A stretch of DNA of 8,918 nucleotides from JBBRHF01 sp038223055 (GCA_038223055.1 JBBRHF010000176.1:1-8918), one strand, 5' to 3'. Positions 1 through 5,328 are shown, counted from the stretch's first letter. Notes: a model not told the origin generated them from the sequence alone. Numbers and translations are program-made.

Positions 1-2
1 TG

Positions 3-224
3 GGGATGCTTGCCTGCTGCGCTCACCATGTCGCCGACCTTGTTCCGTTGGCGGGTGCGACCGGTGTGGCGACGTTCCTCACCGGCGTTCAGCGGCCATT
101 GATGGTGGCCGGCATCGCGGTGAACGTGATCGCGATCGTCGTCGCGGTGCGACGTCTTCGGCGGGTCGCGCTCGTGATGGCGCCCGTGCACGTGGAGTTG
201 GCAGGACTGACATGCGCGCGATGA
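3..224 (+). CDS. C-terminal end of a small membrane protein (5' end outside window)
   Basis: The reading frame is open from the left edge, so this is probably the tail of a longer gene; the ATG at 6 need not be the start. About 73 residues are visible. Near the start there is a Cys-Cys-Ala-His-His cluster (CCAHH), then two hydrophobic stretches (roughly LAGATGVATFLTG and PLMVAGIAVNVIAIVVAV), then a basic end RRLRR, which suggests a cytoplasmic positive flank after the last membrane helix. I recall short actinobacterial membrane proteins with CCAHH in metal-resistance clusters, but I cannot name a family. The vicinal Cys and His pairs could bind metal; that is inference. The stop overlaps the next gene (ATGA at 221-224), so the two are probably translationally coupled. 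Confidence 0.6.
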   Translation, partial: GMLACCAHHVADLVPLAGATGVATFLTGVQRPLMVAGIAVNVIAIVVAVRRLRRVALVMAPVHVELAGLTCAR

Positions 225-667
225 CCACCCGCCCGGGACGCGTTGGCCTTGTGGTGCTTGCAGCGGGGCTGCTGCTCGCGGGCTGCGGCGGAGCCGCATA
301 CAGCACCTCGTCACCGCCCACCTCCACGTCCTCGACCGCCACCACGGCTGGACTTCCGGAGAAGGCGACCGCGGCGGGACCGGTCAAGGTCCGGGTGACA
401 CCCGACAAGATCGACGCCGCCGAGGCGGTGTTCGCCGTCGACCTGGACAACCACCAGGTCGACCTGACCGGTGACTACGCTGCGCGGACCACGTTGACCG
501 TGGGCGGGCGGCCGTGGGGCCCGGCCACGTGGACGGGTGCCGGGCCGGCTGGGCATCACCGCGCCGGGACCTTGACGTTCACCGCCGCTGGTGCCGCGAC
601 CGGGCCGGTGGTGCTGCGCATCGCCGGTCTCCCGGCCCCGGCCACGTTGACCTGGACGTTGACCTGA
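221..667 (+). CDS. Secreted lipoprotein, function unknown
   Basis: A 148-residue protein. It begins with a basic n-region, a hydrophobic core and the lipobox LLAGC (lipidated Cys about residue 22), so it should be exported and anchored to the outer face of the membrane. A Ser/Thr/Pro-rich linker (about 26-43) leads to a compact domain with mostly beta-type sequence, including NHQVDL (77-82) and a GHH pair (111-113). I recall this domain in actinobacterial proteins beside heavy-metal genes, but it has no assigned function. ATG221 gives a 4-bp ATGA overlap with the upstream stop. ATG212 is in the same frame and would add three residues (overlap 13 bp); a GGAG at 193-196 and GGCAGG at about 200-205 could serve either start. 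The gene is intact and probably co-transcribed with the upstream membrane protein. A role in metal binding at the cell surface is only suggested by context. Confidence 0.75.
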   Translation: MTTRPGRVGLVVLAAGLLLAGCGGAAYSTSSPPTSTSSTATTAGLPEKATAAGPVKVRVTPDKIDAAEAVFAVDLDNHQVDLTGDYAARTTLTVGGRPWGPATWTGAGPAGHHRAGTLTFTAAGAATGPVVLRIAGLPAPATLTWTLT

Positions 668-687
668 CGCAGCGCGCGATCAGCGCA

Positions 688-709
688 GCGCCGGCCTCCC
701 GGCTGGCGC
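688..709 (+). terminator. Terminator-like hairpin after the lipoprotein gene
   Basis: GCGCCGGCC, a TCCC loop, then GGCTGGCGC form a 9-bp stem with one G-U pair, 20 bp after the stop codon. There is no T-run after it, which is common for high-GC actinobacterial terminators, so termination is likely but not proven. Confidence 0.45.
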
Positions 710-807
710 CCTCACGTGAGCGAGCTGGCATCCCGGTGATTGTCTTGTCGGTGCCCAGGTTGCACGTGCCGATCGCCCCCGGGCGGCGCCACGATCGCCG
801 GGGACGG

Positions 808-829
808 CTTCAGCGAACGTTCGTTACTA
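808..829. promoter_or_regulatory. Possible response-regulator site before the His-rich gene
   Basis: CTTCAGCGAAC at 808-818 is identical to the first half of the tandem repeat at 4475-4485, upstream of the response regulator in this window. The next 11 bases here (GTTCGTTACTA) match the second half only loosely. The core also forms a CGAACGTTCG palindrome. It lies about 50-70 bp upstream of the start at 878, a normal place for an operator. Regulation by the local two-component system is inferred. Confidence 0.35.
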
Positions 830-877
830 ACCGGGGCCACCTTCATGTGCCGCCGCGATTCTTACGGTAGGAATGCG

Positions 878-1273
878 ATGAAGACGCGTTGGGGTGTGAA
901 CATCACGCCGGCTGAGCCGCTGGCCCGGGTGGTTGTCGGACTGGTGGGTGCGGCGGGCGGGTTGATCACTGCGGAAGACACCATGAGCATCGACCGACCC
1001 CGCGACCAGGCGGTGCCGGCGCCCATGCAACCGGGACAACACGCACAGCACGCACAGCACGCAAAGCTCGGGCACGGCGGGCACGGCGGGCACGGCGGGC
1101 ATCGCTGGATGATGATCGCCTGCTGCATCCCGATGCTGGTGGTGGCGGTCGCCCTGGTGGCCACCGGCGTCGCGGGCGCGGGAACCATTCTGGTGGCGAT
1201 CGGCTGCACGGTGATGATGGCGTTGACGATGCGTGGCATGGGTCACGGCGACGGCGATGACACCGGCCGCTGA
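878..1273 (+). CDS. Small His-rich membrane protein, possibly fused to a DUF2892-like start
   Basis: From ATG878 (AGGAA four bases upstream) the frame gives 131 residues. The first ~30 (MKTRWGVNITPAEPLARVVV...) resemble the start of YgaP-like DUF2892 membrane proteins, but the rest of that family is missing. From Met36 (ATG983, preceded by GGAAGA at 972-977) the sequence looks like an independent 96-residue protein. It has a His-rich stretch made of HAQ repeats and three GHG-type nonapeptide-coding units, then two hydrophobic segments starting MMIACCIPMLVVAVALVATG and a Met/His end (MRGMGHGDGDD). The vicinal Cys pair in the first helix and the His/Met termini suggest metal binding. I recall unnamed proteins of this kind in actinobacterial copper clusters. 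The true start may be 983. The longer form could be an in-frame deletion scar that still translates. Confidence 0.6.
   Translation: MKTRWGVNITPAEPLARVVVGLVGAAGGLITAEDTMSIDRPRDQAVPAPMQPGQHAQHAQHAKLGHGGHGGHGGHRWMMIACCIPMLVVAVALVATGVAGAGTILVAIGCTVMMALTMRGMGHGDGDDTGR
1041..1105 (+). repeat. Short tandem repeats encoding a His-rich tract
   Basis: Two 9-bp units ACGCACAGC (about 1041-1058) are followed by three exact units GGGCACGGC (1070-1096) and a degenerate fourth. They encode alternating His with Ala/Gln and then Gly, producing at least seven His within about 20 residues. The 9-bp period keeps the frame, so copy number can change without breaking the gene. Confidence 0.8.
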
Positions 1274-1303
1274 CCGCGGCTGGCCCGCGCCGGCGATGCG
1301 CTG

Positions 1304-1506
1304 ATGCGCCCGGTGCTGTTGCGCCTGTTCGGTTTCCCGGTGCAGAGCTACGGGGTGAGCAAGGCGTTGGTTGCGCTGGTCGCCGTCTGGTTGCTGAGTC
1401 GCGCGTTCGCCCGCCACGGGCTGGCCCGGACCAGGCGTACTCGCTGACGACCACCGCGACCCTGTGGGGGTGCACCGGGACCGTGGTCGGGACGACCCCG
1501 TCGTAG
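1304..1506 (+). pseudogene. lgt: N-terminal remnant of prolipoprotein diacylglyceryl transferase
   Basis: ATG1304 opens a 47-codon frame ending at 1447. It begins MRPVLLRLFGFPVQSYGVSK, a very typical Lgt N-terminus (the FGFPVQSYGVSKAL stretch leads into the first membrane helix). After HGLA the frame is lost. Shifting by one base restores PDQAYSLTTTATLWG, the expected Lgt continuation, so one C appears to be missing in the CCC run at about 1424-1427. The shifted frame ends with a TAG at 1504-1506, next to the 3' end of the group II intron remnant. Intact Lgt is about 250-300 residues with catalytic residues further downstream, all absent here, so this cannot work. It looks like a second, island-borne lgt copy; an essential chromosomal copy would be elsewhere. 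Confidence 0.7.
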
Positions 1507-1514
1507 TGGGTTCG

Positions 1515-1554
1515 GTCGGGTAGCCGGGGGGAATCTCACCCGCCGGCTCCCACA
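1515..1554 (-). ncRNA. Group II intron domain VI and 3' splice site
   Basis: Directly after domain V, AGCCGG pairs with CCGGCT and GGG pairs with CCC, leaving a single unpaired A (position 1522 on the plus-strand numbering) seven bases from the end. This is the expected branch-point adenosine. The intron would end in ...CCCGAC at 1515, fitting the usual A-pyrimidine 3' end. Base pairing was worked out by eye. Confidence 0.65.
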
Positions 1555-1588
1555 GATCCGTACGTGACAGTCTCCCGTCATACGGCTC
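1555..1588 (-). ncRNA. Group II intron domain V
   Basis: The minus strand over these 34 bases starts GAGCCGTATG and ends CACGTACGGATC. It contains the catalytic AGC triad near the 5' side, a lower stem CCGTA/TACGG, the internal bulge, and an upper stem GACGG/CTGTC closed by a GAGA (GNRA) tetraloop. Length and layout match the domain V consensus exactly. One departure is the G that usually faces U in the third pair, which here faces A. Confidence 0.8.
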
Positions 1589-1600
1589 TTGTCGTCCTGA

Positions 1601-1726
1601 TCATCTGGGGGCCGGTTTCGCCGAGGCCCAGTGCGCGAAGTACCGCGGCGATGTAGCGACCGCGTTCCTCATCGCCTGGATGGCTTTCTTCCCTGAGCTT
1701 CTTGTACTGGTTCATGATCCACCGCA
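1601..1726 (-). pseudogene. ltrA: C-terminal tail of a group II intron reverse transcriptase/maturase, frameshifted
   Basis: One minus-strand frame reads LRWIMNQYKKLR, matching the basic maturase (X-domain) end of group II intron proteins. A one-base shift at the GGG run near 1691-1693 continues as GKKAIQAMRNAVATSPRYFA followed by HWASAKPAPR and a stop at 1601. The FAHW motif just before the end is a common signature of bacterial intron-encoded proteins. The stop lies 12 bases before domain V, as expected for a protein encoded in domain IV. Only about 42 of roughly 420 or more residues remain, so there is no reverse transcriptase activity here. The gene symbol is used in the generic sense. 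Confidence 0.65.
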
Positions 1727-1749
1727 GCGGGCTCGGCGCCCGGGGTGGC

Positions 1750-2215
1750 TTGGGTCGCCCCGATCGGGTTCGTGTCAAGTGCCGGGTGAGTGGGCTCGCG
1801 ACCGGCGGGACCAGCATCACCAACACCACCGTGTACGTCGACCGGGCCCAGTTCGCCGCGTCCGAGTCACGCATCGTCACCGACATGAGCGCGGACCTGC
1901 TGCGGCTGATGAGCCTGGTCGGGCTGCTGATCCCGCTCGCGGTCATCTCCCTGGGCCCGTTCACCTCGACCCTGGCCCGGCTGCGTGACTACGCCGTGCT
2001 CAAGGCGTTGGGTGCCCGCACCACGCGGCTGGCCGGGACCGTGGTCAGCCAGGTTGCGGGGACCGTGACCCTCGCTCTGGGCGCCGCGACCGGCCTCGCG
2101 GTGGCGCTGGCCGCCGCGCTTCCCACGATCGCCCCTCTCGTGGCAGTCAAGGTGACCCCCGTCAGCGTGGGCCGGGTCGGCCTGGCCGCGCTGGGCGCAT
2201 CGCACACTCGCCGCG
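1750..2215 (+). pseudogene. ABC transporter permease fragment (FtsX/DevC type)
   Basis: The translated stretch starting near RVSGLATGGTSITNTTVYVD matches the extracellular domain of FtsX/DevC-like permeases. It is followed by ESRIVTDMSADLLRLMSLVG and two further hydrophobic helices, with the family's LRDYAVLKALGA loop between them. There is no start: the open frame runs back through the antisense of the intron. The end is also lost, because after GRVGLAALG the last helix is replaced by ABC ATPase sequence. The join VYVDRAQFAASESR may hide an internal deletion, since related proteins have several dozen residues between these two segments; that is from memory. Such permeases work as dimers with an ATPase, often in export or envelope stress roles. 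Confidence 0.6.
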
Positions 2216-2533
2216 CTGCTTCCGCTGCGGCCCACGGGCGCGACCTCGCCCGCCTGCTGCGTGCCCTCGCCGACGAGGACCTCCGGGCGGTCGTCATCGT
2301 CAGCCACGACGACCGGCTCCGCGAGGTCGCCGGCCGGGTCCTGTGGCTCGAGGACGGGGCCTTCCGCGAGATCTCCGCACTCGCCCTGGACCCCGTCTGC
2401 GGCATGGCTGTCGAGCCGACCGGGCCGCACCTGGAGTGGGAAGGGGCGCACCCTGCGGTTCTGCGCTGATGGCTGCCGCGGGGAGTTCCTCGCCGCCCCG
2501 AGCCGCTTCCATGGCCGGCCCGCTGCGCCCTGA
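2216..2533 (+). pseudogene. ABC ATPase C-terminus with YHS domain, frameshifted
   Basis: In frame with the permease fragment, HGRDLARLLRALADEDLRA leads into VVIVSHDDRLREVAGRVLWL, the switch (H-loop) histidine region that ends ABC ATPases. Walker A, Walker B and the signature motif are absent, so it cannot hydrolyse ATP. It continues into a YHS-type metal-binding domain beginning DPVCGMAVEP. The frame then breaks: GGGG at 2443-2446 seems to carry one extra G. In the next frame the YHS domain finishes as TLRFCADGCRGEFLAAPSRF with a stop at 2531. Uncorrected, the open frame stops at 2467-2469. ATPases with a C-terminal YHS domain occur in actinobacterial metal clusters, and the Cys residues (VCGM, FCADGC) suggest a metal ligand role. 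Confidence 0.6.
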
Positions 2534-2540
2534 CCGGGGC

Positions 2541-3662
2541 TCACGGCGCGGGCAGGCGGATGGTGAAGCTGGCGCCTCGCCCGGGCCCGTCGCTGACGGC
2601 GGTGATCCTGCCGCCGTGGGCCTGGGTGATGGCCTTGGAGATCGCCAGCCCGATCCCGGAGCCGCCGGAGGTTCGGTCCCTGGCCGCGTCGACCCGGTAG
2701 AAGCGTTCGAACACGTGGGGTAGGTGTTCGGCCGGGATGCCCTCGCCGGTGTCGCTCACCGTGAGGTCGAGCTCGTGTAGGTGGGTGCGGGCGCGCAGGG
2801 TGACGGTGCCCCCGGCCGGGGTGTGCCGTAGCGCGTTGTCCAGCAGGTTGCCCAGCACCTGCCCGAGCCGGTCGGGGTCGCCCTGCACGGCGGGCAGGTC
2901 GGCGGGCAGATCGGCGAGCAGGTGCACGCCCTTGGCGGCGTAGCGGTCGGCTGCGCTGGTCACCGCGACACCGACCAGCTCGGCCGGCGCGACCGGCCTC
3001 GGGTGCGGTTCGAGCAGCTGCTCCTCGGCGCGGGACACGGCGCTGATGTCCTCGCTGAGCCGACTGAGCCGGGTCGTCTGAGCCTGCAGCACCGCCGCGG
3101 TGTCCGCATCGAAGCGGGCGACGCCGTCCTCGATCCCTTCCAGGTAGGCGCTGAGGGTGGCTACCGGGGTGCGCATCTCGTGGGCGAGGTCGGCGAGCAG
3201 ACGTCGTCGGGTGGTTTCCATGGACTGGAGCCGGTCGGCCATCTCGTTGAAGGCCCCGGCGAGCTGGTCGAACTCGGCGCCGAGCCCGGACGGGCGCACG
3301 CGCGCGTCGTAGTGGCCTGCGGCGACGTCGCTCGCGGCGTCGGCGACGGTTCCGACCGAGCGTCCGACCCGGCGGGTGACGTACAGGCTGACGACCAGCG
3401 CGCACGCGAGCGCGGCCAGCAGCGCCACCGACAGCGAGATGGCGTTTGCGGATCGAAACGCCTCCTCCGCGTGACGGGCCTCGGCGGCCGCGGCCGCGTG
3501 GCCGGCCCGGCGCAGATGATCATGAAACAGCTTCGGGCCGACCGCAGCCGCGACCAGCCACGCGGTCAGCGCCCCCGCGAGCACCACCAGCAACTGAGCG
3601 GCGAGCAGCCGCGCCCCCAAGCCGCGCGCCCGCCGTCGCGCGGCGAGCCGGGCCGTGCTCAC
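2541..3662 (-). CDS. Sensor histidine kinase (BaeS-like)
   Basis: A complete 373-residue two-component kinase with all catalytic motifs. Membrane helices lie at about 18-42 and 74-95 and enclose a short outer loop of about 33 residues. A HAMP domain spans about 96-148. The HisKA segment LLADLAHEMRTPVATLS carries the phosphoacceptor His161. The ATPase domain has an N box (NLLDNALRHT, 272-281), G1 (DTGEGI, 304-309), an F box (FERFYR, 318-323) and G2 (GSGIGLAI, 334-341). The start is GTG3662, overlapping the response regulator stop by 4 bp (GTGA), which indicates translational coupling and a dedicated pair. The outer loop contains four His (47, 49, 55, 64) and several acidic residues, a possible metal-sensing surface, though so short a loop could also leave sensing to the membrane helices. 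The signal is unknown; copper or envelope stress is suggested only by neighbours. Confidence 0.93.
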   Translation of the reverse strand: MSTARLAARRRARGLGARLLAAQLLVVLAGALTAWLVAAAVGPKLFHDHLRRAGHAAAAAEARHAEEAFRSANAISLSVALLAALACALVVSLYVTRRVGRSVGTVADAASDVAAGHYDARVRPSGLGAEFDQLAGAFNEMADRLQSMETTRRRLLADLAHEMRTPVATLSAYLEGIEDGVARFDADTAAVLQAQTTRLSRLSEDISAVSRAEEQLLEPHPRPVAPAELVGVAVTSAADRYAAKGVHLLADLPADLPAVQGDPDRLGQVLGNLLDNALRHTPAGGTVTLRARTHLHELDLTVSDTGEGIPAEHLPHVFERFYRVDAARDRTSGGSGIGLAISKAITQAHGGRITAVSDGPGRGASFTIRLPAP

Positions 3663-4414
3663 TGCCCGTCGCCCATGCGGTACCCGACGCCACGCACGGT
3701 CCGCACGAAACGGGGTGCCTCAGCGTCGTCGCCGATCTTGCGGCGCAGGTGCCCGACATGGACGTCGACCAGGTGCTCGTCACCGATCCAGGTCTGTCCC
3801 CACACCGCCTCGATGAGCTGGCGGCGGCTGAACGCGAGCTTGGGCCGGGCCGAGAGCGCCGCCAGGACATCGAACTCGGTGCGGGTCAACGCCACCCGCT
3901 CCCCATCCAGATGCACCTCCCGGCCGGCGACGTCCACGCTGAGCGGGCCGAAAACTCGGGCCGGCTGTTCCTCGTGCGCCGGTGCTGGCTTGGCCGGGTC
4001 GGCCCGCGGCCGGCGCAGCATCACATGCACGCGGGCGACCAGCTCACGCGGGCTGAACGGCTTGGTCAGGTAGTCATCGGCGCCGACCGAGAGCCCAATC
4101 AACTTGTCGAGCTCGTCGGTGCGCGCGGTCAACATCACCACGTAGCAGTCGGAGAATGTCCGCAGCACACGACACACCTCGACCCCGTCCAGGACGGGCA
4201 ACCCCAGATCGAGCACCACCACGTCGGGGTCCAGCGCCCGGGCCAGGTCCAGGGCTGTCTTCCCGTCGTGGGCCACGGACACCTCGAAGCCGTCTCGCTC
4301 CAGGTAGCTGGCGACCATCCTGGCCAGCGGCTCCTCGTCGTCGACCACCAGCACCCGCCGTACGACGGCGCCACCGGTAGTTGGCGAGGCTGCTGCTCCT
4401 GAGGGCTCGTTCAT
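3659..4414 (-). CDS. OmpR/PhoB-family response regulator
   Basis: The 251-residue product has a receiver domain (about 19-135) with acidic pocket D25/D26, phosphorylated Asp69 in VVVLDLGLP, switch Thr96 and Lys118 (TKPF). A linker follows, then a winged-helix DNA-binding domain (about 152-247) ending VRTVRGVGYRM, the classic OmpR-family wing. It should be phosphorylated by the coupled kinase and bind tandem repeats in DNA. I chose ATG4414 because the receiver domain needs little in front of it and GGGAG/GGCAGG motifs precede it. An upstream in-frame ATG at 4474 would add 20 unconserved residues and abut the repeat operator at 4475-4496. An 11-bp-spaced direct repeat lies 60-82 bp upstream, so autoregulation is likely. 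Targets probably include the divergent glutaredoxin operon. Confidence 0.93.
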   Translation of the reverse strand: MNEPSGAAASPTTGGAVVRRVLVVDDEEPLARMVASYLERDGFEVSVAHDGKTALDLARALDPDVVVLDLGLPVLDGVEVCRVLRTFSDCYVVMLTARTDELDKLIGLSVGADDYLTKPFSPRELVARVHVMLRRPRADPAKPAPAHEEQPARVFGPLSVDVAGREVHLDGERVALTRTEFDVLAALSARPKLAFSRRQLIEAVWGQTWIGDEHLVDVHVGHLRRKIGDDAEAPRFVRTVRGVGYRMGDGQ

Positions 4415-4474
4415 GCCTGCCAGTCTCCCGTGAGATCGGGCGGGTGCCGGACAGAAACGGCGAGGCGCCGACAC

Positions 4475-4496
4475 CTTCAGCGAACCTTCACAGAAC
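4475..4496. promoter_or_regulatory. Tandem 11-bp direct repeat, probable OmpR-family operator
   Basis: CTTCAGCGAAC is followed at once by CTTCACAGAAC, with 9 of 11 positions identical. Adjacent 11-bp direct repeats are the standard binding layout for PhoB/OmpR-type regulators, where two DNA-binding domains sit head to tail on one face of the helix. The TTCA core resembles the Streptomyces PHO box (GTTCACC repeats). It lies between the regulator gene (minus) and the glutaredoxin gene (plus), so it could control both. No clear -35/-10 pair could be assigned. Confidence 0.5.
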
Positions 4497-4536
4497 GGTC
4501 GCAGTTTCCCACCTACGACGCCCCGATGGTGGGTAT

Positions 4537-4565
4537 GAAGGCCTTGCGGCCTTCTCGTTCTGGGA
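4537..4565 (+). promoter_or_regulatory. Hairpin in the leader of the glutaredoxin gene
   Basis: GAAGGCC, a TTGC loop and GGCCTTC form a perfect 7-bp stem (4537-4554), followed by TCGTTCT and then the GGGAGG ribosome binding site at 4562-4566. The stem ends about 20 bases before the start codon. It could act as a weak attenuator or mRNA stabiliser. No riboswitch family is recognised. Confidence 0.35.
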
Positions 4566-4573
4566 GGACGTCG

Positions 4574-4891
4574 ATGAGCCAGTCAAGAGTCGGTCCCGCG
4601 GCCGGGCTCGCCGCCGAACCGGTTGCCGCCGCGGTCGTGACGGTCGTGTTCGCACCGGCCTGCCACTACTGCGACGACGCGCAGACCGCGCTGGGCGCGA
4701 CCTACCCGCTGGCGGTGGAGCGGGTCGACATCCGGTCTGAGCGCGGCCAGACGCTGATCCGTGAGCACCGGCCGCCGATGAGCCCGCTGGTGTTGCTGGA
4801 CGAGGAGTTCTTCAGTTTCGGGCGGTTGCCCCGGCGCAAGCGGGTCAAGGCGCTGGACCGGCGTGTCGCTGAAGTGGGGGCGCGGCCGTGA
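4574..4891 (+). CDS. Glutaredoxin-like thiol-redox protein
   Basis: A 105-residue protein with a thioredoxin-fold start VVTVVFAPACHYCDDAQ. The CxxC active site is Cys30-His-Tyr-Cys33, close to the CPYC of classical glutaredoxins. A likely cis-Pro71 in MSPLVLLDEEFF supports the fold, and the basic tail GRLPRRKRVKALDRR fits an end helix. It should reduce disulfides or glutathione/mycothiol adducts in the cytoplasm; no signal peptide is seen. ATG4574 follows GGGAGG with seven bases between. The frame is open further upstream, but that part would read through the operator region and hairpin. The stop overlaps a GTG start (GTGA, 4888-4891), so it leads an operon with redox genes that are now broken. 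Confidence 0.8.
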   Translation: MSQSRVGPAAGLAAEPVAAAVVTVVFAPACHYCDDAQTALGATYPLAVERVDIRSERGQTLIREHRPPMSPLVLLDEEFFSFGRLPRRKRVKALDRRVAEVGARP

Positions 4892-5040
4892 ACGACCTGC
4901 TGATGACCGGCTCGATCCTGGCCGCGCTGAGCGTGTCCGGCCGGATGATCAGCATGCCCTCGTTTCTGCGCGCACCGGACACCACCCGCGGGGGATGGCC
5001 CAGATCGAGGCCAGCCCCGCGTTCGCCGAGGCTGGGCTGA
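4888..5040 (+). pseudogene. Stub that may be the start of ccdA (cytochrome c biogenesis/thiol transporter)
   Basis: The GTG overlapping the glutaredoxin stop opens a 50-codon frame. Its first ~15 residues, VNDLLMTGSILAALS, look like the N-terminus of actinobacterial CcdA-type proteins, which normally continue into a Cys-containing helix and about 200 more residues. Here similarity ends almost at once and the frame runs antiparallel in meaning over the redoxin fragment until TGA5038. The coupling to glutaredoxin and the redoxin after it make ccdA the natural missing gene. With so few matching residues the identity is tentative. Confidence 0.35.
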
Positions 5041-5306
5041 CAGTGCTGCCCATCGTGATGAACACCCGCGAGCAGATCACCGCGGACATGGCCGCCAACG
5101 CCGTCCAGACCCCGTTCCTGCTCGATGACGGCACCGTCTCCCAGGCCTACGGCACCTCGGCAAGGGCATGCACGCCGGCCTGCCCGGGCAACAGCTTCAT
5201 CCTCATCGACAAGAACGGCGTGCAACGCTGGTACGGCGAGCACCCCTCCATGTTCCTGTCCGCCAACGACCTGATGACCCAGGTCCGCGCCCACCTGGAC
5301 AGCTAG
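4995..5306 (+). pseudogene. C-terminal part of a redoxin/thioredoxin-like protein
   Basis: From ATG4995 (after GCGGGGG) 103 residues can be read: MAQIEASPAFAEAGLTVLPI, then MNTREQITADMA, TPFLLDDGTVSQAYG, and after a gap SFILIDKNGVQRWYGEHP. The order strand-helix-strand with TPFLLDD and FILIDKNG is the second half of peroxiredoxin/TlpA-like folds; the active-site half is missing. Within it, residues 54-64 read SARACTPACPG, but the +1 frame of the same DNA reads LGKGMHAGLPG, which I believe is the family sequence. One base seems lost near 5154-5157 and one gained near 5190-5192, giving two compensating frameshifts. It may still be translated, but a redox function is doubtful. Confidence 0.55.
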
Positions 5307-5328
5307 TCGACGCCGCAGACCGGGCGCC

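Larger units (their letters stand above)
668..877. other. Gene-free intergenic stretch
   Basis: No convincing gene lies here. It holds a terminator-like hairpin just after the lipoprotein stop, a perfect CTCACGTGAG palindrome at 711-720, a possible regulator half-site near 808-818 and an AGGAA ribosome binding site (869-873) for the next gene. Open frames crossing it lack a plausible start or recognisable protein. Confidence 0.6.
1515..1730 (-). mobile_element. 3' end of a truncated group II intron
   Basis: Reading the minus strand there is, in order, the tail of an intron-encoded maturase, a canonical 34-nt domain V and a domain VI with a bulged A, ending in GAC at 1515. All of domains I-III, most of the reverse transcriptase and the 5' splice site are missing. 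To the right the sequence turns into an ABC permease fragment. To the left, beyond the predicted 3' splice site, lies the lgt remnant, so the intron may have inserted antisense to lgt. The right boundary (about 1727-1745) is set by loss of maturase similarity and is approximate. Confidence 0.75.

Noticed and set aside
711..720. CTCACGTGAG palindrome as a regulator site
   Set aside because: It is perfect, but it is only 10 bp in GC-rich DNA, next to a terminator-like stem and far from the next start. Nothing else supports a role.
1041..1105. Possible CRISPR-like or satellite array
   Set aside because: The repeats are 9 bp, directly adjacent without spacers and in frame with a protein; they encode a His-rich tract.
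1578..1964. Minus-strand ORF of 128 codons as an intact hypothetical gene
   Set aside because: Its first part is antisense to the permease fragment, its middle holds the maturase end for 12 residues only, and its stop lies inside domain V. It is an accidental frame across the junction.
1867..3405. Long minus-strand open frame of 512 codons spanning the ABC fragments and the kinase
   Set aside because: It is very rich in Arg, Pro, Gly and Ala with no domain, and lies over the real kinase frame. Such shadow frames are expected in high-GC DNA.
2922..4402. Plus-strand frames of 383 and 318 codons over the kinase and regulator genes
   Set aside because: The minus-strand frames contain every kinase and response-regulator motif; the plus-strand translations have low-complexity sequence and no recognisable fold.
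4514..4519. TACGAC as the -10 box with TTCACA (4487-4492) as -35 for glutaredoxin
   Set aside because: The spacing is 21 bases, too long for a standard sigma-70-type promoter, and TTCACA is part of the operator repeat.
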